DNA from: an uncultured Granulosicoccaceae bacterium | GTDB lineage: Bacteria; Pseudomonadota; Gammaproteobacteria; Granulosicoccales; Granulosicoccaceae | Direction: 5' to 3' | Assembly (NCBI GenBank): GCA_938045275.1 | Contig: CALIMV010000075.1 | Coordinates: 1 to 32,401 of the forward strand | DNA: 32,401 nucleotides | Shown here: in pieces, positions 25,740 to 32,401 of the stretch | How the letters are laid out: every line of letters starts with the position of its first letter | How positions within the stretch are numbered: position 1 is the stretch's first letter | Position numbers and translations under genes: made by a program | The notes under the pieces: model-generated | Database searches by the model: none | What the model was told of the DNA's origin: nothing | The model's input: only the letters and a program-made list of their open reading frames with translations

Positions 25740-26933
25740 ATGAAATACGCATCTTTGACAGAACGAGTAAAGCCTTCCGATGACGCCGAAGGCGATCCGT
25801 GGGAAGTTCATGAAATGGCTTGCAAACGCGCAGCGGCAGGCGAAGATATTGTACTGCTTAGCATTGGGCAGGAAGCCGATGAACAAACGCCATCGACCAT
25901 TGTGAATGCAGCAATTGAAAGCCTCCAAAACGGCGATCATCACTACACCGACGTTAACGGTACCCCAGAACTACGCGCAAGCATTGCTCGCTATCACACA
26001 AGTTTAACGGGGCAACACACAACTCCTGAGAATTGCACCAGCTTCGCAGGTGCTCAGAATGCGCTGTTTGCAACCGCGCAAGTGTTATTGGAATCAGGAG
26101 ATGAAGTTATTATTTCGGAACCTTATTACACTACGTATGCGGCCACTTTTAGCTCCTCTGGGGCAACGCTTGTTAGCATTCCGGTAACCAGAGAAAACAA
26201 CTACCAGCTCGACACTGGCGATATTGCCAACGCCATTACCGATAAGACGCAAGCCATTGTTTTGAACTCTCCGAACAACCCAATGGGTACATGTTACAGC
26301 GAGAAAGATTTCGCCACTGTAGTTTCGTTGTGTGTTAAACACAGCATATGGCTTATTGTTGATACGGTCTATCTCGACATCGTAGCAGTCAGCCCCAACG
26401 ACCTTCCCCATCATTCACCTGGTGCCGACGATGTTCTAATAACTATCGGTTCATTGTCCAAGTCACACCGCATGACAGGTTGGCGCATTGGTTGGACAGT
26501 TGCACCACCAGAAGTTGCAACACACTTAGCCCATCTATCCATGTGCATGCACTACGGCTTACCACCGTTCATAATGAAAGCAGCCGTAGTTGCTATTGAG
26601 CAATCCACTCAAACACCAGAATTGGTACGTGACACCTTATCCCGTCGCCGACAATTGGCTACAACCATATTTCAGGATATTCGTGTGGCCACGCTGCACG
26701 ATTCAGGGCATGGGATGTTCATGTTAATTGATGTCTCAGAGCTTGGGGTCTCAGCTTATGTATTTAGTATGCGATTACTGAACGAATACAATGTGGCTGC
26801 ACTACCCTGCGATGGCTTTGGACAAGCTGGTGCTAGTTTGGTAAGAGTCGGCTTATGCGTCGATGATGACAAACTTGAGGGGGCTTGCCAAAAAATTGTA
26901 GATTGTATTGCCGCTTTTGCCAACGCAGCGTAA
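25740..26933 (+). CDS. aruH: Arginine:pyruvate transaminase, AruH-like (PLP aminotransferase class I/II)
   Basis: Cytoplasmic fold-type I PLP enzyme of 397 residues. The Schiff-base lysine is Lys241 in SLSKSHRMTGWRIGW, with NSPNNPMG near residue 178 and the phosphate-binding and C-terminal arginine (LVRVGL) also present. It closely follows Pseudomonas AruH, including LLSIGQEADEQTP, NGDHHYTDVNGTPELR and MCMHYGLPPFI where AruH has LLSVGDPDFDTP, NTHYADVRGKRALR and LCMLYGSPEFI. AruH starts the arginine transaminase pathway by converting arginine and pyruvate to 2-ketoarginine and alanine. The next gene, convergent, begins an arginine-type importer, which supports the substrate. A related amino acid (lysine, ornithine) is an alternative. 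AruI is not in the window. Confidence 0.8.
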   Translation: MKYASLTERVKPSDDAEGDPWEVHEMACKRAAAGEDIVLLSIGQEADEQTPSTIVNAAIESLQNGDHHYTDVNGTPELRASIARYHTSLTGQHTTPENCTSFAGAQNALFATAQVLLESGDEVIISEPYYTTYAATFSSSGATLVSIPVTRENNYQLDTGDIANAITDKTQAIVLNSPNNPMGTCYSEKDFATVVSLCVKHSIWLIVDTVYLDIVAVSPNDLPHHSPGADDVLITIGSLSKSHRMTGWRIGWTVAPPEVATHLAHLSMCMHYGLPPFIMKAAVVAIEQSTQTPELVRDTLSRRRQLATTIFQDIRVATLHDSGHGMFMLIDVSELGVSAYVFSMRLLNEYNVAALPCDGFGQAGASLVRVGLCVDDDKLEGACQKIVDCIAAFANAA

Positions 26934-26949
26934 ATTATGCACGTTACTA

Positions 26950-27639
26950 CTATACGGGTTGCGGAACTCTTTGCTCCAGCCAACGGAAAAACACCACAAT
27001 AATACCCGTCAAAACAATATAAATACCTGCTACAAACAACAAGGGTTCGTATATTCGATAAGTTTCCTGTCGCACTATTGAACCAATGCCATATACCTCG
27101 AAAACAGTTATGGTTGCTGCCAATGGCGTGGCTTTGAGTGTCAGAACAAACTCACCGGCAAGTGTTGGCAAAACATTCTGAAATGCCCGAGGCAACCAAA
27201 TTCTTCTCAATACAGTGAACCGACTCATACCAAATGCTCGGGCAGCTTCGAGCTCACCCTTGGGTACACTTTTAAATGCACCACGCATAATCTCACCTTC
27301 ATAACCTGCCACACTTATTGTGAATGCTAACAATGCAAAGGGAAAAGCCTCTCGCAGAATCGGCCACATAAAACTCTCGCGAATACCTGGTATTGACGGA
27401 AACAGCGAACCCAAACCGTAGTACAACAACCACAGCTGAATCAGCAAAGGTGTTCCGCGAACCACGGTACAAAAGCCGCGCGCTATGATAGCGAGCCATC
27501 GAGGCCCGGTAACCTGCACTAAACCAATGGGGATTGCGAACAACATACCAAAAATAATCGACAGACTCAGCAATTGAAGCGTGACCAATAGCCCGTCCAT
27601 GAATTTGGGTAAATATTCTGGTATCCAGGACCAAACCAT
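26950..27639 (-). CDS. aotM: Polar amino acid ABC transporter permease (HisM/AotM type)
   Basis: Inner-membrane permease of 229 residues with five hydrophobic segments. The EAA loop is visible as EAARAFGMSRFTVLRRIWLP at about 139-158. RGTPLLIQLWLLYYGLG near residue 60 is a family hallmark. ATG 27639 lies four bases after the aotQ stop, with GGAG upstream. It is the last gene of a P-J-Q-M unit and ends 16 bp from the convergent aruH stop; no hairpin terminator was seen in that gap. Confidence 0.9.
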   Translation of the reverse strand: MVWSWIPEYLPKFMDGLLVTLQLLSLSIIFGMLFAIPIGLVQVTGPRWLAIIARGFCTVVRGTPLLIQLWLLYYGLGSLFPSIPGIRESFMWPILREAFPFALLAFTISVAGYEGEIMRGAFKSVPKGELEAARAFGMSRFTVLRRIWLPRAFQNVLPTLAGEFVLTLKATPLAATITVFEVYGIGSIVRQETYRIYEPLLFVAGIYIVLTGIIVVFFRWLEQRVPQPV

Positions 27640-27643
27640 AGTG

Positions 27644-28366
27644 TTAGCTTAGCTCCGGTTGGCCACGACGGGCGTGTTTTTCCAAACGTTTGAATAACAG
27701 GTTGGAAAATAACGTAAGCGACAAGTAAAGCGCTCCTGCGGCCAGAAAAAAGACCCAGTACGCATGGGTAACACCTGCAGCCTGACGTGTAACCAAAGCA
27801 AGCTCAGAAAAACCAACTACGGCCAGCAAGGCTGTGTCTTTCGCGACAATTAACCACAGGTTGGCCAATCCCGGTATAGCGTGAGGAATCATGGCGGGAA
27901 TAGTGACTCGTCGCAGGGTAGTGATAGACGACATGCCGAAGGCTTGCGCCGCTTCTATCTGTCCACGAGGTACAGCGCGTATTGCACCCCGAATAACCTC
28001 TGTCGCGTAGGCACCCTGTACAATGCCGAGCACTGCGATACCCGCAACCAGACCACTGATATCGATTGGAGGATGCCCCATAGCATCCAACAAGGAGTTA
28101 ATTGCGCCGGTTCCCGCATAGTACAACAGTAATATCAGCACCAATTCAGGCACAGCGCGTATTAACGTTGTGTAGATTTCCAGTAACCAACGGGTGATCG
28201 TACTACCATGCAGTTTACCCAGTGCACCAAATAGCCCGATAGTCAAGCCAAGCACATAAGCACCTACTGCAATTTGAATTGTGCTCCAGAAGCCACCGAG
28301 CATACGCCAACCCCAGCCACCGTCAGAGAAGGACAGTAATTGCCAGTTAGCAAATAAATCACTCAT
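27644..28366 (-). CDS. aotQ: Polar amino acid ABC transporter permease (HisQ/AotQ type)
   Basis: Inner-membrane permease of 240 residues from ATG 28366; a GTG at 28390 would add eight residues but lies inside a strong hairpin, so ATG is chosen. It has the EAA loop EAAQAFGMSSITTLRRVTIP and the TLIRAVPELVLILLLYYAG stretch of the HisQ family. It forms a heterodimer with AotM in the usual histidine/arginine/ornithine importers. It is separated from aotJ by a hairpin that may lower its expression relative to the binding protein. Confidence 0.9.
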   Translation of the reverse strand: MSDLFANWQLLSFSDGGWGWRMLGGFWSTIQIAVGAYVLGLTIGLFGALGKLHGSTITRWLLEIYTTLIRAVPELVLILLLYYAGTGAINSLLDAMGHPPIDISGLVAGIAVLGIVQGAYATEVIRGAIRAVPRGQIEAAQAFGMSSITTLRRVTIPAMIPHAIPGLANLWLIVAKDTALLAVVGFSELALVTRQAAGVTHAYWVFFLAAGALYLSLTLFSNLLFKRLEKHARRGQPELS

Positions 28367-28378
28367 ATTATGATAGGT

Positions 28379-28405
28379 ATTCGGTGGCACGAACTGCCAC
28401 CGAAT
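28379..28405 (-). other. Intercistronic stem-loop between aotJ and aotQ
   Basis: A perfect 11-bp stem (ATTCGGTGGCA with TGCCACCGAAT) closes a five-base loop at 28390-28394. There is no T tract on the minus strand, so it is unlikely to be a full terminator. It sits 44 bases after the binding-protein stop. Such structures commonly stabilise the upstream message so that the binding protein outnumbers the permeases. Confidence 0.75.
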
Positions 28406-28449
28406 TGATCTTCTAAGAGTTAGTCAGCATGAATACATCCGGCTTTTAT

Positions 28450-29220
28450 TTATTCACCATAGATATCAAAGTCGAAGTATTTTTTGGAAATTTCGTCGTA
28501 ACTGCCATCTTCGCGAATTTTCTTGATCGCTGCATTGAATTTTTCAACCAGTTCAGTGTCTTCCTGGCGTATGCCAGCACCAACACCTGCGCCAAAAACG
28601 GCAGCGTCAGTTAAATACGATTTAATTTCAAAGTCGGCTCCTGCATCACTTGCCAGAAAATCAGCAAAAGCCAGAGAATCACCGACAACAGCATCTACAC
28701 GTCCGGCAACCAAATCCTGATTATGTTCATCAAAGTTCTGATACGTTTTTACGCTTCCAGCAATGCCTTCGTAATGTACTTCGGTGTAGTTCTGATGAGT
28801 GGTGGAAACCTGTACTCCAATCACCAAGTCTTTAATGCTCTCAGGCGAACCATCAATCTCACTTGATTTTGCTGCAACAATCGCGGCTGGAGTATTGTAG
28901 TACTTGTCTGAAAAAGCAATGGTTTTCATGCGTTCTTCAGTGATCGACATTGAACCTACAATGGCGTCAATTTTCTTGGCCAATAATGCTGGGATTATGC
29001 CGTCCCAAGCCACTGGCACAACTTCGCATGTTTCACCCATGGCTTCGCACAACGCAGCACCGATTTCAACTTCCCAACCAACCAGCTCTCCTGATTCGTT
29101 AGTCTCTGAAAACGGCGGGTATGGTGCGGAGTCCAAGCCAAGACGGATATCTGCTACAGCACCATTAGTGCCCATGCCTAAAACCGTCGTTAATGCGATT
29201 GATTGAATTAGTTTCTTCAT
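28450..29220 (-). CDS. aotJ: Polar amino acid ABC transporter substrate-binding protein
   Basis: Periplasmic binding protein of 256 residues, SBP_bac_3 family. Residues 1-23 are a signal peptide cleaved after GAVA-D. The mature start DIRLGLDSAPYPPFSETNESGELVGW-type sequence is the family entry motif, and WDGIIPALLAKKIDAIVGSMSITEERMKT is the usual middle motif. It resembles the lysine/arginine/ornithine and AotJ binding proteins; exact ligand preference is inferred from neighbours. AGGAG precedes the ATG at 29220. It follows aotP after 91 bp. Confidence 0.92.
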   Translation of the reverse strand: MKKLIQSIALTTVLGMGTNGAVADIRLGLDSAPYPPFSETNESGELVGWEVEIGAALCEAMGETCEVVPVAWDGIIPALLAKKIDAIVGSMSITEERMKTIAFSDKYYNTPAAIVAAKSSEIDGSPESIKDLVIGVQVSTTHQNYTEVHYEGIAGSVKTYQNFDEHNQDLVAGRVDAVVGDSLAFADFLASDAGADFEIKSYLTDAAVFGAGVGAGIRQEDTELVEKFNAAIKKIREDGSYDEISKKYFDFDIYGE

Positions 29221-29311
29221 ATTGTCACTTTCTCCTGATATTGATACCGAAACTGCTTAACCGGTCTATTTTCGCCATAAAACTCAATTTACGGAATCGA
29301 TAACATGAAAA

Positions 29312-30097
29312 CTAATGTATCGAAGACACAAACGCTTTGCAGCGTTCACTCTGAGTTTCATAAAACACTTGCTGCGATGTACCCGACTCTTCGACTAAAC
29401 CGTTGTGCAGAAATATCACTTGATTGGATACATCTCTGGCAAATTTCATTTCGTGTGTTACCAGAATCATGGTACGTCCTTCGTTGGCCAGGTCTTTGAT
29501 GACCTTCAGCACTTCTCCGACCAATTCTGGGTCAAGTGCCGACGTAGGTTCATCGAAAAGCATAACACGCGGCCCTATTGCCAGCGCACGCGCTATTGCA
29601 GCCCGCTGTTGCTGTCCACCCGACAGGAAGGCTGGAAACTGATCGCGTTTTTCCCACAATCCAACGCGATTCAAGAAATGCTCTGCTTGCTCACGTGCCT
29701 CAGCTTTGGGCAGCTTGAGAACATGAATCGGGACTTCCATCACATTCTGCAAGACAGTCATATGTGACCATAAGTTGAAGCTTTGAAACACCATGCCTAA
29801 CTTGGTGCGCAACCGCTCTACCTGCTTGATGTCGGTCGGTACAAGCCCTTTCTTGGTTTTATTGAACAGGATGGCTTCTCCTGCGACTTTAATTTCACCA
29901 CTGGTTGGGAGCTCCAGCAAATTTATGCAACGTAAGAGCGTGCTTTTACCCGAGCCGCTGGAGCCAATAATGGACAACACGTCACCCTCATGCGCTCGCA
30001 GCGACACACCGCGTAGCACTTCCAGGTCGCCAAATTGTTTGTGTAGGTTTTCGACAACAACGGCTTCGTTGCTGGAGCGGTGCAGGCCGTTATCCAT
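29312..30097 (-). CDS. aotP: Polar amino acid ABC transporter ATP-binding protein (HisP/AotP type)
   Basis: Cytoplasmic ATPase of 261 residues. Walker A is GSSGSGKST, the Q loop is GMVFQSFNLWSHMTVLQNV, the signature is LSGGQQQRAAIARALA, Walker B is VMLFDEPTSALD, and the switch is VTHEMKFA. The long FNKTKKGLVPTDIKQVERLR insertion and SFNLWSHMTVL are diagnostic of the HisP/AotP/OccP subfamily. It is first in the P-J-Q-M unit, unlike the J-Q-M-P order in Pseudomonas. Confidence 0.93.
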   Translation of the reverse strand: MDNGLHRSSNEAVVVENLHKQFGDLEVLRGVSLRAHEGDVLSIIGSSGSGKSTLLRCINLLELPTSGEIKVAGEAILFNKTKKGLVPTDIKQVERLRTKLGMVFQSFNLWSHMTVLQNVMEVPIHVLKLPKAEAREQAEHFLNRVGLWEKRDQFPAFLSGGQQQRAAIARALAIGPRVMLFDEPTSALDPELVGEVLKVIKDLANEGRTMILVTHEMKFARDVSNQVIFLHNGLVEESGTSQQVFYETQSERCKAFVSSIH

Positions 30098-30191
30098 TAT
30101 TTCGTCGTGCTGATTTCATGGCCTACAGTTTAGGACATAGACACCAGCGATGTAAATGCTTTGCACCGCTACAGCGTACAAGCAAGACGCT

Positions 30192-31361
30192 TCAGCTTAT
30201 CAATTCTTGTAGTTCAGGCGTAGAAAAGTCAGCAAATCGGTTGTTATCAATGTCGAACCAATCGCTCAATACACGCTCATACAAACACCGATAATCCAGA
30301 GTGAACGCCGGATCACCATCGACTAGCTCTGACAAATCAGGTGTTGTACCGTACAGCCCCCCTCTTATACGACCACCAGTAAGTAAGTGTGGCGCAGCTG
30401 TGCCGTGATCGGTTCCACCCGATAAATTCTCAGCTGCACGACGACCGAACTCTGAGTAGGTCATGACCAGCGTATTGTTCCATTCACCATCGGATTGTAA
30501 CGCGCGAGAAAAACCGTTAATTGCAGCAGACAAGCGCTTTAACAACTGTGCATGCCGACCTAGTTGATTATCGTGAGTATCAAAGCCTCCAAGCTGGACA
30601 CGGTATACGGGGGTATCGACACCCGCCTGGATCATTTGCAGGACTTGCGCGAGTTGATCCCCGAGTGCACCACCTGGCAATTCGATTACTGTTGGCGCAT
30701 TTCGAATTTTTTCAGAAAGGCTACCCATTATGTGATGCAACTCCTGCATTTTTCCTGTAACCAGATCGAGCGTCTTGTTGTACTGTTTCCCAGCGCCTGG
30801 TAAAACCACATTGCCAGATTCAATTTGGCTGGTTGATTGTAGCGACATCCAACGTCCACTTTGGCTGTTAAACAAACTCAAATCACCTTTGAGACTGATA
30901 CCATGCGCGTCGCTTACAATGCGACCAAGCTGGTGTTCAATGTCATGAGTCATCCATCCGCTTCTACCAGCTTTATCGCCATCACCACCCGACTCCCACA
31001 ATGCGATGGAGGCAAAGTGCGATCGGTTGGGCTGTGGGTATCCCAAACCCTGTACCCAGGCCAGCTCACCTTGATCCCATAAACGCATCAACGGCTTTAA
31101 TGCTGCGTGGAATGCCAACTGCTCGCCAATTGCGATGACGTCATTTTTGTTTAAGCCAATTGATGGGCGCAAGCGATGATAGTCGTCGTTGTCTACAGAC
31201 ACCAATGTATTAAGCCCATCATTGGCGCCGCTAAGTTCGACCAGTACAAGCCGACGACCGTTTGCAACTCCGTTAGCGGCCATCAATGTCTGCATAGCAG
31301 AAAGTCCTGCTGGCAGTGTCAATGTAGCTGCAATCGATTTTAATAAGGTTCGCCTGTTCAT
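30192..31361 (-). CDS. DUF1501 family protein with Tat signal
   Basis: Exported protein of 389 residues from the ATG at 31361, which has GGAG six bases upstream; a longer frame to 31391 lacks a comparable site. The N-terminus MNRRTLLKSIAATLTLPAG is a twin-arginine signal. The rest matches DUF1501, an alkaline-phosphatase/sulfatase-like fold of unknown reaction: LVLVELSGANDGLNTLV, FHAALKPLMRLWDQGELAWVQG-type sequence, SHFASIALWESG, GGFDTHDNQ, VMTYSEFGRR and GTDHGTAAPH. The Asp, His and Glu residues in these motifs may bind metal. DUF1501 genes are usually paired with a DUF1800 gene; the gene upstream here is the partial carbohydrate-binding-like protein. Confidence 0.88.
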   Translation of the reverse strand: MNRRTLLKSIAATLTLPAGLSAMQTLMAANGVANGRRLVLVELSGANDGLNTLVSVDNDDYHRLRPSIGLNKNDVIAIGEQLAFHAALKPLMRLWDQGELAWVQGLGYPQPNRSHFASIALWESGGDGDKAGRSGWMTHDIEHQLGRIVSDAHGISLKGDLSLFNSQSGRWMSLQSTSQIESGNVVLPGAGKQYNKTLDLVTGKMQELHHIMGSLSEKIRNAPTVIELPGGALGDQLAQVLQMIQAGVDTPVYRVQLGGFDTHDNQLGRHAQLLKRLSAAINGFSRALQSDGEWNNTLVMTYSEFGRRAAENLSGGTDHGTAAPHLLTGGRIRGGLYGTTPDLSELVDGDPAFTLDYRCLYERVLSDWFDIDNNRFADFSTPELQELIS

Positions 31362-31431
31362 ATCAAACTCCACTGCTGCGCGATAACGCAAAGATATCTA
31401 CCCGAAGCTGGCGTCTTCGTTCAGATACTGG

Positions 31432-32401
31432 TTAATAAACCTGATAAACCGGGTGAATCAACAATTTTTCAAGTTGACGCTCTATTGGCATTGCCGCGTC
31501 ACTTTGTAAATCTGGAAATTGCTGCACTGGCGCACCACCGATAAGCAGCTGCGACAAAGACAAGCCCGCATCGCTGGCCAATCTGGCAATTGTATGAACA
31601 TCGTTTGTAGTAACAGGTGGACTGACCAACACTGACGGCTGCCTGACAGATTGAGAATATTGTTCATTGATTTGAAACGGGGTTGCATCAATACTGTACA
31701 CACTGGTTTCAATGCGTGAGTCAAGACCCGCAATTCGTTCCTGCCAACGCCGTACGACGACCTCTTGCTTGGCGTTCTTGGCTTGATCGCTCAGTTCATG
31801 CAACAGGTTCGGCAGACTGGCATAAATAGCATTGATCAGCGATCGTTCAGATATTGAAATACTTTCGTAGTGACAATCCACGCGCTTGTTCTGTGATCGA
31901 CGCAATGGAAACGTGATACTTTTCTGTTGTGAACGGTCGTCTTCCCATGCGCATTCAGGCCACTGTTCGATACAGTCCGGCCAGCAACTGAACGTGTTCA
32001 GGTTTATTTCAAGCTCGTGGCTGTTCTTACTGACCAAATTAAAACTGACCGTGTGAAAATCGCCTTGCGGTGTTTGTACATTTTCAAGCGCTATAGTTGT
32101 AGATAGCTTTTTCTTTTTTTGCTGGACCCAGAGTAAACTTGCCGAACTTGCGGTGTATGGCGCATTGCGATCTACGCTGTAGTCGAGTTTGTTTTCAAGC
32201 TCAATATCGACAGTTCCAGCGCAATATAAATGCCCGGCATTGTGCAGATTGTTTGGCGGGCACATTGATTCCTGTTGTGCTCCTTCTGCTGAAAACGTCT
32301 TGCCATTCACAGTTACCGATTCGATAAATAAATTTCTGTCACCCGCCCTGTTAGCCGCATCGTTTAGAAACGCAATTTTTACACTCGTGCTATTTGAAAG
32401 T
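31432..32401 (-). CDS. Partial protein (C-terminal part) with a CBM60-like Ca-dependent carbohydrate-binding domain
   Basis: The minus-strand frame is open to the right edge, so the start lies outside; about 322 residues are visible. The first visible part contains VKIAFLNDAANRAGDRNLFI followed by the Glu-Ser-Val-Thr-Val-Asn-Gly stretch (about 32283-32380) and, further on, CPPNNLHNAGHLYCAGTVDI, a pattern resembling the xylan-binding CBM60 type. The remaining 250 residues are unrecognised, with several cysteines (FSCWPDCIEQWPECAWED) suggesting an exported disulphide-bonded protein. It ends 70 bp before the DUF1501 start on the same strand. A missing DUF1800 domain on the N-terminal side is possible but not shown. 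Confidence 0.6.
   Translation of the reverse strand, partial: LSNSTSVKIAFLNDAANRAGDRNLFIESVTVNGKTFSAEGAQQESMCPPNNLHNAGHLYCAGTVDIELENKLDYSVDRNAPYTASSASLLWVQQKKKKLSTTIALENVQTPQGDFHTVSFNLVSKNSHELEINLNTFSCWPDCIEQWPECAWEDDRSQQKSITFPLRRSQNKRVDCHYESISISERSLINAIYASLPNLLHELSDQAKNAKQEVVVRRWQERIAGLDSRIETSVYSIDATPFQINEQYSQSVRQPSVLVSPPVTTNDVHTIARLASDAGLSLSQLLIGGAPVQQFPDLQSDAAMPIERQLEKLLIHPVYQVY

Overview
This is a dense stretch of chromosomal DNA from a Gram-negative bacterium of moderate GC content, most likely a marine gammaproteobacterium. The grounds are an MntR of the Escherichia coli type, a class II PyrC, an AruH/Aot-type arginine locus, a Fur-box-like iron promoter, and a histidine kinase/response regulator pair resembling the PdsS/PdsR family, which is known mostly from marine proteobacteria. 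There is no rRNA, tRNA, transposase, phage gene or CRISPR array, so the genus cannot be named.

Layout. 115-2459: an OmpA-domain coiled-coil envelope protein and a nicotinamidase. 2598-3482 (minus): an adenylate cyclase fused to an FHA domain. 3610-5307: a 2-oxoglutarate/iron oxygenase and a short-chain dehydrogenase. 5325-6902 (minus): a KefB-type cation/proton antiporter, with a probably frameshifted small gene upstream (7013-7391). 7758-8780: a fatty acid desaturase, ending tail to tail on a DUF1479 oxygenase. 8777-11689 (minus): mntR, pyrC and DUF1479 in one direction. 11772-15443: a four-gene manganese/iron ABC importer (sitABCD type) divergent from mntR. 15675-17450: a large unrecognised lipoprotein. 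17851-20733: a ferric iron importer (binding protein and permease, no ATPase) behind a Fur-box-like promoter. 20737-25331 (minus): a PdsR/PdsS-like two-component system followed by an ABC-2 exporter, apparently one operon. 25740-26933: arginine:pyruvate transaminase (AruH-like). 26950-30097 (minus): a polar amino acid ABC importer (AotP-J-Q-M order). 30192 to the right edge (minus): a Tat-exported DUF1501 protein and a partial protein with a CBM60-like domain.

How it works together. Two metal uptake systems, each with a plausible metal-responsive control site (MntR for sit, Fur for fbp), lie about 2.4 kb apart. The transaminase faces an importer that could supply its substrate, giving a coherent arginine uptake and catabolism locus. 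The most unusual parts are the PdsSR-like pair, which has no sortase or LPXTG target in the window and instead leads into an ABC exporter, and a long palindrome lying between the -35 and -10 elements of an apparently leaderless aruH promoter.
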